64,000 nucleotides of DNA from Rhizobium bangladeshense (GTDB lineage Bacteria > Pseudomonadota > Alphaproteobacteria > Rhizobiales > Rhizobiaceae), in NCBI RefSeq assembly GCF_001662075.1, contig NZ_LYPL01000022.1, positions 1 to 64,000 of the forward strand. The letters are read 5' to 3'. Below the pieces are notes generated by a model. It had not been told where the DNA came from. It did no database searches and saw only the letters and a program-made list of their open reading frames with translations. The position numbers were made by a program, and so were the translations under genes. Shown one piece after another: positions 9,549 to 18,722 of this stretch; position 1 is the first letter of the stretch, and each line of letters opens with the position of its first letter.

Positions 9549-10430
9549 TTATCGCCGTTCCAGCAAGCGGCAGACTTCCTCGAGCTGCTCGAGCGACTTG
9601 TAGGATATTTTGATCTGGCCGCCGCTCGTTTTGTGATTGATTGACACATCGAGCCCGAGGGCATCGGACAGCGTACGTTCCAGCGCCAGCGTATCCGAGT
9701 CCTTTTGATCGCGGCGCAAAGCCGGCTGCTGCGGCTCTGATTGCGCCTTGATATTGTTCTGCGCCAGCTTTTCGGCATCACGCACCGACATGCCCTTAGC
9801 AACGATCGTGCGGGCAAGGCTTGCCGGATCGGGCGTCGACACCAGCGCACGCGCATGTCCGGCCGAAAGACTGCCGGCGGCCAACAGATCGCGAACCGGA
9901 TCCGGCAGTTTCAGCAAACGCAGCGAGTTAGCGACATGGCTGCGGCTCTTACCGATAATTTCGCCGAGATCGTTCTGGGTATAGCCATATTCCGCGATAA
10001 GCTGCTCATAGCCCAACGCCTCTTCAAGAGGATTGAGATCCGCGCGCTGCACGTTTTCGACAATGGCAATCTCGAGCGCCGTTTTATCGTCGACGTCGCG
10101 GATAATGACGGGGATCTCGATCAGGCCGGCAAGCTGCGCTGCGCGCCACCGCCGTTCGCCGGCGATGATTTCATAGCGGTCCCGCTCCATCGTTCGCACC
10201 ACGATCGGCTGCACGATGCCATGCTGCCGAATGGAGCTGGCAAGATCGTGCAATTCGGTGTCGTCGAAGAAACGACGGGGATTGCGGGGGTTGCGACTGA
10301 CGAATTCTATCGGGATCATCCGATCGGCGCTGACGGTTCGTTCAGCCTCCACCGGAACAGGTTGATCCATTTCACCAATCAGCGCCGCAAGGCCACGGCC
10401 CAATCGCCTTTTCGATATATCGTCATTCAT
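9549..10430 (-). CDS. parB: Chromosome partitioning protein ParB
   Basis: The 293-residue product is a chromosomal ParB, which loads at parS, slides as a CTP-dependent clamp and guides origin segregation. It has the N-terminal ParA-contact segment (KRRLGRGLAALIGE, residues 7-20), the CTP-binding GERRWRA box (91-97), a central helix-turn-helix (YTQNDLGEIIGKSRSHVANS, about 148-167) that reads parS, and a C-terminal dimer domain. It follows parA with a 31-bp gap. Likely parS sites lie at 11858, 13818, 13853 and 20175. Confidence 0.97.
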   Translation of the reverse strand: MNDDISKRRLGRGLAALIGEMDQPVPVEAERTVSADRMIPIEFVSRNPRNPRRFFDDTELHDLASSIRQHGIVQPIVVRTMERDRYEIIAGERRWRAAQLAGLIEIPVIIRDVDDKTALEIAIVENVQRADLNPLEEALGYEQLIAEYGYTQNDLGEIIGKSRSHVANSLRLLKLPDPVRDLLAAGSLSAGHARALVSTPDPASLARTIVAKGMSVRDAEKLAQNNIKAQSEPQQPALRRDQKDSDTLALERTLSDALGLDVSINHKTSGGQIKISYKSLEQLEEVCRLLERR

Positions 10431-10461
10431 GATCTACACTCACCTGCATCCTGAAATGATT

Positions 10462-11256
10462 TTACGCGGCCAGTCTCTGGCGCTCCCGCTGAATGACCTC
10501 GGAGGCCAGCTGCAGATAGGCCTGGCTGCCCGCGCATTTCAGATCATAAAGAATGGCCGGCTTGCCGTAGGACGGCGCCTCGGACACCCGGACATTGCGC
10601 GGAATTAACGTATGGTAAACCTTCTCGCCGAGATGCGTGCGCACATCATTGACCACCTGTTGGGCAAGATTGTTGCGGGCATCGAACATCGTCAGGACGA
10701 TGCCCTGGATATCCAGCCGCGGGTTGACCGTCCGGCGCACCTGACTGACGGTTTCGAGCAGCTGGCTCAGCCCCTCGAGCGCGAAAAACTCGCACTGCAG
10801 CGGCACTAGCACCGAATGGGCCGCTGCCATGGCATTCATCGTCAGCAGGTTGAACGAAGGCGGGCAATCGAGAAGAATATAGGAAAACGCCATGGCTTCA
10901 GCGGACGACAGCGCCTTCCGCAATTTAAAGACACGATCGCTCTGCTGCGAGATTTCCATCTCGATGCCGAGCAGATCCATGGTCGATGGCACGATGAAGA
11001 GGTTGGGAACCGCAGTTTCCAGCGTCACCTCAGTGATTCCGCGCTCTCCGACCATCAGATCATAGGAGGAAAGCTTGCGATCGCGACGGTCGATGCCAAG
11101 GCCGGTGCTGGCATTGCCCTGCGGATCGAGATCCACGATCAGGACGCGCTCGCCGATGGCGGCCAGCGCTGTTGCCAGGTTGATGGCGGTGGTCGTTTTG
11201 CCAACGCCACCCTTCTGATTTGCGATGGTGATTATCCGATGTCGTTCGCCAGCCAT
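10462..11256 (-). CDS. parA: Chromosome partitioning ATPase ParA
   Basis: The 264-residue product is a ParA/Soj-type ATPase, which forms DNA-bound dimers and moves ParB-parS complexes. The deviant Walker A is KGGVGKTT (residues 15-22), with the signature lysine at 15. A Walker A' (VDLDPQGNASTG) and a Walker B (YILLDCPPSFNLL) follow. The absence of an N-terminal helix-turn-helix fits a chromosomal ParA rather than a large plasmid type. It sits between rsmG and parB, all leftward, 19 bp after rsmG. Confidence 0.97.
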   Translation of the reverse strand: MAGERHRIITIANQKGGVGKTTTAINLATALAAIGERVLIVDLDPQGNASTGLGIDRRDRKLSSYDLMVGERGITEVTLETAVPNLFIVPSTMDLLGIEMEISQQSDRVFKLRKALSSAEAMAFSYILLDCPPSFNLLTMNAMAAAHSVLVPLQCEFFALEGLSQLLETVSQVRRTVNPRLDIQGIVLTMFDARNNLAQQVVNDVRTHLGEKVYHTLIPRNVRVSEAPSYGKPAILYDLKCAGSQAYLQLASEVIQRERQRLAA

Positions 11257-11275
11257 TGCCGCAATATCCGATCTG

Positions 11276-11893
11276 TTAAACCAAGCGCCGGAGATTCGAT
11301 ATTTCCAAAATAACAGATTCCTGCTCGACGGCGCTCTTATGTTCTAACAGATCGAATTCCCACCGGCCACGTGCTTCGTCGATTTCCCTCAGGTAATCCC
11401 GGCCTTTATGAAAAAACCCACGACAATTTTCCTTGCCAAGCATCCAAGGCGCTGCATAGCCGATCAGTCCGTCGAGGTCGGCGAGGGCTCTGGCTGAAAT
11501 CGCATCACACTCGCCGATCTCGGCATGGCCATCCTCGATTCGAATGGCATGAACGCTCCCGCGTGCATTTGTCTCCCACAGTGCGGTTCGCAAAAATGCT
11601 GCCTTTTTGTGGTTGCTTTCGACAAGATGCACCCACCCATCCTGTAGTTCCGCCAGGAAGATCGCGGTGATCACGCCAGGAAAGCCGCCGCCGCTCCCGA
11701 GATCGACCCAGCGAACCGGCTCGGGGTAAATCTGGAAAATCTGGCTGCTGTCCGCGATATGACGCCGCCACAGATCATCGAGCGTCGATGGCGCGACGAG
11801 ATTGATGGCTTTTGCCCATTTCTGAAAGAGTGCCGCAAAATGTTCGAGTCGTGCCTGTGTTTCACGTGAAACACGTAATCCGTTCAATTCCAT
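11276..11893 (-). CDS. rsmG: 16S rRNA (guanine-N7) methyltransferase RsmG
   Basis: The 205-residue product (also called GidB) methylates N7 of G527 in 16S rRNA using SAM. The SAM-binding motif is WVDLGSGGGFPGVITAI, followed by HLVESNHKKAAFL and the ISARALADLDGL motif. I chose ATG 11893 (MELNGLRVSRET) because family similarity begins there; a GTG at 11941 would overlap mnmG. Codons 8-13 contain a perfect parS palindrome, so this DNA is both coding and a ParB site. Order: mnmG, rsmG, parA, parB. Confidence 0.95.
   Translation of the reverse strand: MELNGLRVSRETQARLEHFAALFQKWAKAINLVAPSTLDDLWRRHIADSSQIFQIYPEPVRWVDLGSGGGFPGVITAIFLAELQDGWVHLVESNHKKAAFLRTALWETNARGSVHAIRIEDGHAEIGECDAISARALADLDGLIGYAAPWMLGKENCRGFFHKGRDYLREIDEARGRWEFDLLEHKSAVEQESVILEISNLRRLV
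11858..11873. promoter_or_regulatory. parS site, perfect palindrome
   Basis: TGTTTCACGTGAAACA is a perfect 16-bp palindrome identical to the bacterial parS consensus bound by ParB. It lies within the start of rsmG, where it encodes Val-Ser-Arg-Glu-Thr, and about 1.4 kb upstream of parB. Confidence 0.95.
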
Positions 11894-11918
11894 TCTCAAA
11901 AGACTCTCGAATCTTGTG

Positions 11919-13796
11919 TTAGGCAGTTTGGCGCTCTGCACCGCTCCGCCGGCGCAAATGCACCAGCAACAGCGCGATAGCCGCTGGCGTCATGCCCTCG
12001 ACGATCGCTGCCTGCGCCACGTTGAACGGGCGGGCCGCACTAAGCTTCGTCTTCAGCTCGTTCGACAGGCCGGAAAGCGCCGAATAGTCGAAATCATCAG
12101 GAATCCGCCGCTCCTCATCACGCTGCTGATCGGCAATGGCCGCAGCCTGCCGGTCGAGATAAACGGAGTAGCCCGCTTCGATCTCCAAGGCCTCGGCAAC
12201 CGTCGGCCGGATCTCGCCCAGGGCATCCGGCCAGACCTGCCGGAGGGCGGCAAAGTCGTAATCCGGGTAGGACAATAAATCATAGGCCGTCCGGCGCTGA
12301 CCATCCAGATTGATGTTCAGGCCGGCGCGCCGCGCTTCATTGGGGGTCACCGTCAGCGACATCAGCTGGGCGCGCCCGGCGTCGACATCTGCTTGATAGG
12401 CTGTAAATCGCCGCTCGCGTTCACTGCTGACGCAGCCAAGCCGCATTCCGAGCGGTGTCAGCCGGACATCGGCATTATCGGCCCGCAGGGTCAGCCGATA
12501 CTCCGCGCGCGAGGTAAACATCCGATACGGCTCCGTAACGCCTCTCGACGTGAGGTCATCGATCATAACCCCAATGTAAGAGTTCGTTCGGCTGAAATGG
12601 AACGGATCCGAATCGGTGCTTCGCAGTGCAGCATTCAATCCCGCCGCCAAACCCTGCGCTGCTGCCTCCTCATAACCGGTGGTCCCGTTGATCTGGCCGG
12701 CGAGAAACAGGCCTCTCAACCGTTTGGCTTCAAGCGACGGCGTCAGTTCCCGCGGGTCGACATGATCATACTCGATGGCATAACCCGGCTGGAGGATCCG
12801 CGCCGTCTCGAGTCCGGGAATGGTCTTGATGAATTCCGCCTGGACCTCGGCCGGCAGCGACGTCGAAATGCCATTCGGATAGACCGTATCGTCGTCGAGG
12901 CCCTCGGGCTCGAGAAAGACCTGATGGCCGTCGCGTTCGCCGAACTTGACCAGCTTGTCCTCGATGGATGGGCAGTAACGCGGCCCCACACCTTCGATCT
13001 GCCCGGAATACATGGCCGAGCGCTTGATGTTGTTTACGATGATCCGGTGTGTCGCTTCGGTCGTCCGGGTGACGCCACATTCGATCTGCCGCGTCGTGAT
13101 CGAATCCGTCATGAAGGAAAAGGGCACAAGGTCCTCGTCCGCACCCTGCCGACCGACGGACTGCCAGTCGATGGTCTTGCCATCCAGTCGGGCCGGCGTG
13201 CCTGTCTTCAATCGCCCGAGGCACAGCCCCAGCCGGGCCAGAGTCGCCGACAGCCCGAGCGAAGGAGGTTCGCCGACGCGGCCTGCGGGTGTTTTTTCCG
13301 AACCGATATGGATCAGACCGCGCAAAAACGTGCCGGTCGTCAACACGACTGCCGGCGCTTTCAGCCGCCGGCCATCCTTCATGATCAGGCCGGCAACACG
13401 GTTATCGACGACGTCCAGATCGAATGCGTCGCCCTCGACGATATCCAGGCCTGTTGTCGCTTCGATCGCCGCCACCATCGCCAGTCGATACAGCTTGCGA
13501 TCCGCCTGCGTTCGCGGACCGCGGACAGCCGCACCCTTCTTCCGGTTCAGCATTCTGAACTGAATACCGGCAATATCGGCGACCCGGCCCATCAGACCGT
13601 CCATCGCGTCGATCTCGCGGACCAGATGTCCCTTGCCAAGCCCGCCAATCGCCGGATTGCAGGACATGACACCAATCGTGTCTCGCCTGTGGGTGACCAA
13701 AGCGGTTTTCGCCCCGAGGCGGGCAGCTGCACTGGCAGCCTCCGAGCCCGCATGGCCGCCGCCGATCACAATCACATCATAGACATTGCCGGTCAT
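11919..13796 (-). CDS. mnmG: tRNA uridine-5-carboxymethylaminomethyl modification enzyme MnmG
   Basis: The 625-residue product (GidA) works with MnmE to install cmnm5/nm5 groups on wobble uridine 34 of certain tRNAs. It has the N-terminal FAD fold (IGGGHAGSEAA, residues 11-21), the CNPAIGGLGKGHLVREIDA block containing a catalytic cysteine, the GTFLRG and QINGTTGYEEAAAQG blocks, and the C-terminal SGLSNE helix domain that contacts MnmE. ATG 13796 (MTGNVYDVIVIGGG) follows a GGAG; a TTG at 13808 is less likely. Two parS-like sites lie in the gap to mnmE. Confidence 0.97.
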   Translation of the reverse strand: MTGNVYDVIVIGGGHAGSEAASAAARLGAKTALVTHRRDTIGVMSCNPAIGGLGKGHLVREIDAMDGLMGRVADIAGIQFRMLNRKKGAAVRGPRTQADRKLYRLAMVAAIEATTGLDIVEGDAFDLDVVDNRVAGLIMKDGRRLKAPAVVLTTGTFLRGLIHIGSEKTPAGRVGEPPSLGLSATLARLGLCLGRLKTGTPARLDGKTIDWQSVGRQGADEDLVPFSFMTDSITTRQIECGVTRTTEATHRIIVNNIKRSAMYSGQIEGVGPRYCPSIEDKLVKFGERDGHQVFLEPEGLDDDTVYPNGISTSLPAEVQAEFIKTIPGLETARILQPGYAIEYDHVDPRELTPSLEAKRLRGLFLAGQINGTTGYEEAAAQGLAAGLNAALRSTDSDPFHFSRTNSYIGVMIDDLTSRGVTEPYRMFTSRAEYRLTLRADNADVRLTPLGMRLGCVSSERERRFTAYQADVDAGRAQLMSLTVTPNEARRAGLNINLDGQRRTAYDLLSYPDYDFAALRQVWPDALGEIRPTVAEALEIEAGYSVYLDRQAAAIADQQRDEERRIPDDFDYSALSGLSNELKTKLSAARPFNVAQAAIVEGMTPAAIALLLVHLRRRSGAERQTA

Positions 13797-13817
13797 CTTA
13801 AACTCCAACTCGGCGGG

Positions 13818-13833
13818 GTTTTCACGTGAAACT
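13818..13833. promoter_or_regulatory. parS-like site (13/16 match)
   Basis: GTTTTCACGTGAAACT keeps the 12-bp core TTTCACGTGAAA intact and differs from the parS consensus at three outer positions. It sits in the mnmE-mnmG gap, 35 bp from a second copy. Confidence 0.75.
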
Positions 13834-13852
13834 CGGGCGACACAGCCAAGAA

Positions 13853-13868
13853 GGTTTCACGTGAATCA
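13853..13868. promoter_or_regulatory. parS-like site (14/16 match)
   Basis: GGTTTCACGTGAATCA matches the parS consensus at 14 of 16 positions, with one mismatch in the core. It overlaps the stop codon of mnmE (13866-13868). Confidence 0.7.
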
Positions 13869-15185
13869 TTTGCCGATACAAAACTCCGAGAAGATCACGT
13901 CGAGCAGCTGCTCGACATCCACCCGCCCGGTAATCCGTCCCAAATACTCAGCCGCCAGGCGAAGCTGCTCCGTGCGCAGTTCGAGATTCGTCTCGCTCTG
14001 CGAGATTGCCGCGTCGAGCGCTGCCAAACATTTCGCCAGCGAATCCTTGTGCCGCTGTCGGCTCGGGATCGCCATAGACAGGCCATCAAACCGCTCTTTG
14101 ACGACGCGCCCGATCAGCGCCCGCAATTCCGGCAGGCCTTCGCCGGTTGCCGTCGAAATCTGCAGATCATATCGATCGGAACCAGTCTCGATGAGATCCT
14201 TCTTCGTTCCGACCCTAACATGTGGCAAAGCCTGGTCCAAGTCGGCAGGAATGACGGGATCGCTCACATCGACCAGCAACAGCACAAGATCGGCATCGCG
14301 AAGCGCAACCCGCGCCCGCCGCACGCCTTCCATCTCCACCCGGTCGTCCGCCTCACGCAGACCGGCCGTGTCATAGAGTTTGACAAGATAGCCGTCAATG
14401 TCGAGATCGACCTGCAGGACGTCACGGGTGGTTCCGGCAATATCCGTGACGATGGCGACGTCGCGTCGGGCGAGGGCATTCAGCAGGCTCGATTTTCCCG
14501 CATTCGGCGCGCCGGCGATGACCACCTTAAAGCCGTCCCTGATAATCTCACCCGCCGAAGCCGCGTCGAGATGAAGCCCGATATCATTGCGAAGGCGATC
14601 CATGTCGGCCCAGACCATATCCGACACTGATCCGGGGACATCATCCTCGTCGGCAAAATCGAGTTCCGCTTCGATCAAGGCGCGCGCGCGGGTCAATCGT
14701 TCCGCCCACGAATCATATACCGCCGAGACGCCGCCAGCGCTGTGTTCAACGGCAAGGCGGCGCTGCATCTCCGTCTCAGCCCCGATGAGATCGGCCAGGC
14801 CCTCGACCTCGACAAGATCAAGCTTGCCGTTTTCGAAAGCGCGTCGTGAAAACTCGCCTTCAATCGCCATACGAACAGCTGGAGTATCACCCAGCGCCTG
14901 GAACAGCGCTGCCAGGACAGCCTTGCTGCCATGGATCTGCAGCTCGGCGACGTCCTCGCCGGTAAACGAGTTTGGAGCGGGGAAAAACAGGACCAGACCG
15001 CTATCGATCGGCTGGTTGTTACGTGCCCGAATCGTTCGATACGAAGCCAGCCGATCGGGCGGGACCGACCCGGTCAGCCTGGCCAGAAGATCTCTGGTCA
15101 ACGGACCGCTGATGCGAATGACCGAAACACCCGAGGGCGGGGCGCCGCTCGAAAGCGCATAAATCGTATCATTCACCATGGCCAT
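13866..15185 (-). CDS. mnmE: tRNA modification GTPase MnmE
   Basis: The 439-residue product (TrmE) is the GTPase partner of MnmG in wobble-uridine modification. An N-terminal tetrahydrofolate-binding domain (DTIYALSSG, then SFTGEDVAELQIHGS) is followed by a helical domain. A G domain is inserted in that helical domain, with P-loop GAPNAGKSS (about 226-234), DTAGLREADD and a TKKD motif. The protein ends in the diagnostic CIGK tetrapeptide. ATG 15185 and ATG 15179 are both possible starts, and neither has a strong ribosome-binding site. It begins the mnmE-mnmG-rsmG-parA-parB run. Confidence 0.97.
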   Translation of the reverse strand: MAMVNDTIYALSSGAPPSGVSVIRISGPLTRDLLARLTGSVPPDRLASYRTIRARNNQPIDSGLVLFFPAPNSFTGEDVAELQIHGSKAVLAALFQALGDTPAVRMAIEGEFSRRAFENGKLDLVEVEGLADLIGAETEMQRRLAVEHSAGGVSAVYDSWAERLTRARALIEAELDFADEDDVPGSVSDMVWADMDRLRNDIGLHLDAASAGEIIRDGFKVVIAGAPNAGKSSLLNALARRDVAIVTDIAGTTRDVLQVDLDIDGYLVKLYDTAGLREADDRVEMEGVRRARVALRDADLVLLLVDVSDPVIPADLDQALPHVRVGTKKDLIETGSDRYDLQISTATGEGLPELRALIGRVVKERFDGLSMAIPSRQRHKDSLAKCLAALDAAISQSETNLELRTEQLRLAAEYLGRITGRVDVEQLLDVIFSEFCIGK

Positions 15186-15227
15186 GCGTCCGCTTGTCAG
15201 TTCGAATCCGAATCGATTGTTCTCAAA

Positions 15228-15264
15228 TAAAAAGCTGGCGACATCGAGGCGATGCGCCAGCTCT
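15228..15264 (-). terminator. Rho-independent terminator after rho
   Basis: On the minus strand AGCTGGCG (15262-15255) pairs with CGCCAGCT (15240-15233), an inner CATCG/CGATG extends the stem, and TTTTTATTT follows. It ends the rho transcript and separates it from mnmE. Confidence 0.85.
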
Positions 15265-15287
15265 CAAAGGACGAATCCGGCTAAGGA

Positions 15288-16553
<1,266 letters not shown>

Positions 16554-16751
16554 GAAGTGACCAATACTCTTTTCATTTTCGAAGGGGAAAGGCGATGTTG
16601 GGTCGTATTCGGTACTGCGAAAGGGGCTCGCAGACGACTGAACTCTTCACACATGCCACGTAGGTGAGATGCGCGGAAAATAGCGAGTCGCAATCGCCGC
16701 CGCAAGGGGGCTGATTAAAATGAAGCAAATTTAACCTGAGGAGGATTTTCC

Positions 16752-17294
16752 TCAGAACGGCTTCACCACCACGAGGATCACGATCAGGATCATCAGCAGT
16801 GTCGGCGCCTCGTTCATGAACCGCCAATAGCGTGCCGAGTGGCGATTTTCGTCGCGCTCGAAAGCGCCGACCGCACGGCTGAAGAACATATGAACGGCGG
16901 TCAGCAGCACGACCAGACCGATCTTGGCATGCAGCCAGCCGCCCTGGAATCCATAGACCGACCAGGCGAGATAAAGACCGAAGATCCAGGTCAGCATCAT
17001 CGCCGGCGTCATGATGATCCGCAGCAGCCGACGCTCCATCACCTTGAAGGTTTCCGACTGCACCGAGCCCGGTTCCGCGTCGGTGTGATAGATGAACAGC
17101 CGCGGCATGTAGAACAGTCCTGCCATCCAGGAAATCACCGCGATGATGTGAAGCGCCTTGATCCAGAGATAGAGGTTGTCGGGGTTCCAGGCGAAAAGCC
17201 CGACCGCCATCAGCCCGAAGAAGGCCAGGGCAAAATGGGCACGGCGCCGGGCATAAGCGCCGGGCTTCCGATCCGCCTGCCTCTCCCTCGTCAC
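16752..17294 (-). CDS. hemJ: Protoporphyrinogen IX oxidase HemJ (membrane protein)
   Basis: The 180-residue product matches HemJ, the membrane enzyme that oxidises protoporphyrinogen IX in the penultimate step of heme synthesis. It has about four hydrophobic segments, and the family block LYLWIKALHIIAVISWMAGL with the conserved histidine, then FYMPRLFIYH, an RRLLRIIMTPAM helix, and HAKIGLVVLLTAVHM. It starts at GTG 17294, whose GTGA overlaps the hemE stop, so the two heme genes are translationally coupled. Confidence 0.9.
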   Translation of the reverse strand: MTRERQADRKPGAYARRRAHFALAFFGLMAVGLFAWNPDNLYLWIKALHIIAVISWMAGLFYMPRLFIYHTDAEPGSVQSETFKVMERRLLRIIMTPAMMLTWIFGLYLAWSVYGFQGGWLHAKIGLVVLLTAVHMFFSRAVGAFERDENRHSARYWRFMNEAPTLLMILIVILVVVKPF

Positions 17295-18322
17295 TTCGTC
17301 CCCCGCACGCGCTCGACCAGCTGACGCACATGATCGGGGTTGGCCTGGGGCGTGATGCCGTGGCCGAGATTGAAGATCAGCGGTCCATGGCCGAGATGCT
17401 GGAGAATATCGTCGATGCCCTCTTCCAGCGCCCGGCCGCCGACAACGACGCGCATCGGATCGAGGTTGCCCTGCACGGGTCCATCTTTCTGAAGTTCGGC
17501 AGCGAAGGCCAATGGGACCGACCAGTCCAGGCCAATCGCATCGGCGCCGGTCTTCTGACGATAGGTTTTCAGCTGATAGCCGGCCCCCTTGGCGAAGGCG
17601 ATGATGCGCGCATGCGGGCGCTGCGACTTGATCGAAGCGATCATCCGCGCAACCGGCCTGATCGCGAAAGCTTCGAACTCCTTCTCCCCGAGAACCCCAG
17701 CCCAGGAATCGAATATCTGAACGGCATCGGCGCCGGCGTCGATCTGGGCGACGAGATAGTCTGCCGACACGTCAGCAAGCAGCATCAGCAGATGCTCGAA
17801 AGCGCGGGGATATTTGTAGGCGAAGAGACGGGCAGGGGCCTGATCCGGCGTGCCGTGTCCGGCGATCATATAGGTCCCAACCGTCCAGGGCGCGCCGCAG
17901 AAGCCGAGCAGGGTCGTCTCATCAGGCAACTCCTCCCGCAACCGTCGCACCGTTTCCAGGACCGGTCTGAGATAGACGACGACGTCTTCCCCGTTCAATC
18001 GCGCGATCCCGGCTTCATCGATCGGATCCATCTCCGGCCCATGCCCTTCGGTGAACCGGACATTCCGCTTCATTGCATCGGGAATGACCAGAATATCGGA
18101 AAAGAGGATGGCTGCGTCGAAACCATAGCGGCGGATCGGCTGCAGCGTCACCTCGACGGCGTAATCGGGCGTGTAGCAGAGATCGAGAAAACTTCCGGCC
18201 TTCGCCCGGGTTTCTCTGTATTCCGGCAGATAACGTCCCGCCTGCCTCATCAGCCAGAGAGGAGGAGGGCTCAGGCTTTCGCCATCGAGAACCCTCATGA
18301 TCTTTCGGCGCGTGTCGCTCAA
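17291..18322 (-). CDS. hemE: Uroporphyrinogen decarboxylase
   Basis: The 343-residue product removes four carboxyl groups from uroporphyrinogen III to give coproporphyrinogen III. Signature motifs are PLWLMRQAGRYLPEYR near the N-terminus and GFCGAPWTVGTYM in the middle; DSWAGVLG and the NLGHGI block follow. The preferred start is TTG 18322 (MSDTRRKI), because AGGGAAGAAG lies eight bases upstream and family members begin with a similar sequence; ATG 18298 is the alternative. hemE beside the origin is a known feature of alphaproteobacterial chromosomes, such as Caulobacter. Confidence 0.97.
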   Translation of the reverse strand: MSDTRRKIMRVLDGESLSPPPLWLMRQAGRYLPEYRETRAKAGSFLDLCYTPDYAVEVTLQPIRRYGFDAAILFSDILVIPDAMKRNVRFTEGHGPEMDPIDEAGIARLNGEDVVVYLRPVLETVRRLREELPDETTLLGFCGAPWTVGTYMIAGHGTPDQAPARLFAYKYPRAFEHLLMLLADVSADYLVAQIDAGADAVQIFDSWAGVLGEKEFEAFAIRPVARMIASIKSQRPHARIIAFAKGAGYQLKTYRQKTGADAIGLDWSVPLAFAAELQKDGPVQGNLDPMRVVVGGRALEEGIDDILQHLGHGPLIFNLGHGITPQANPDHVRQLVERVRGTK

Positions 18323-18334
18323 GCGCTTCTTCCC

Positions 18335-18375
18335 TATAAAAAATCAAAGATATTTTAAAAGGTTTCTATTTCTTA
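18335..18375. other. AT-rich tract, candidate DNA-unwinding element
   Basis: This run of about 40 bp (ATAAAAAATC, TATTTTAAAA, then a T-rich stretch) is far richer in A and T than the surroundings. It lies at the hemE side of the putative origin and also overlaps the probable hemE promoter, so either role is possible. Confidence 0.5.
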
Positions 18376-18539
18376 GAGTCGGTGTCTATCAAGGATTAAA
18401 ATCCATCCACTGCCGATGCCATTTGTCGCGCGGCCGCTATAAAACTCGAAAAGAATTTTCCGATTCTCCAAAATTTCGGGGAGGAGGCGAATCCGAAAAT
18501 GATTCCAAAACCTTGCCCGGCAATCGATTTTCTCCCTCC

Positions 18540-18548
18540 TGTGGATAG
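18540..18548 (-). promoter_or_regulatory. DnaA box, 8/9 match
   Basis: TGTGGATAG differs from the consensus TGTGGATAA only at its last base. It is followed three bases later by a weaker TGTGGAGCT, which could form a cluster. Confidence 0.6.
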
Positions 18549-18628
18549 CTTGTGGAGCTTTCGTCGACAAACCGATTTCGTCCCCATCCTCCACAGGACC
18601 TGGCAAAACCGATCCGCAAAGTTCGAAA

Positions 18629-18637
18629 TGTGGATAA
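18629..18637 (-). promoter_or_regulatory. DnaA box, perfect consensus
   Basis: TGTGGATAA on the plus strand is the reverse complement of TTATCCACA, the strongest DnaA-binding 9-mer. It is the only perfect copy I see in the 18323-18722 gap. Confidence 0.85.
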
Positions 18638-18722
18638 GGCGGCATGTTTTCCCTTGCCCGAGGCAGCCCCACCGCCTTAGCTCTCCATCATCCAGTGTTT
18701 TCAACAGGCAGCGGAAAATAGC

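Larger units (their letters stand above)
18323..18722. other. oriC: Probable chromosomal replication origin (oriC)
   Basis: This gene-free gap of 400 bp separates leftward hemE from the rightward PPDK-regulator gene. It has a perfect DnaA box TGTGGATAA at 18629-18637, an 8/9 match TGTGGATAG at 18540-18548, and weaker candidates near 18551 and 18587. It also has an AT-rich tract at 18335-18375 that could unwind, and four GANTC methylation sites (18376, 18462, 18489, 18501). Transcription diverges on both sides, and parAB with parS sites lie within 10 kb. The hemE-adjacent position is established for alphaproteobacterial origins; function here is inference. Confidence 0.8.

Noticed and set aside
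16736..16755. Weak hairpin at the end of hemJ
   Set aside because: CTGAGGA and TCCTCAG form only seven base pairs overlapping the stop codon, and the T-run is interrupted, so a terminator is not convincing.
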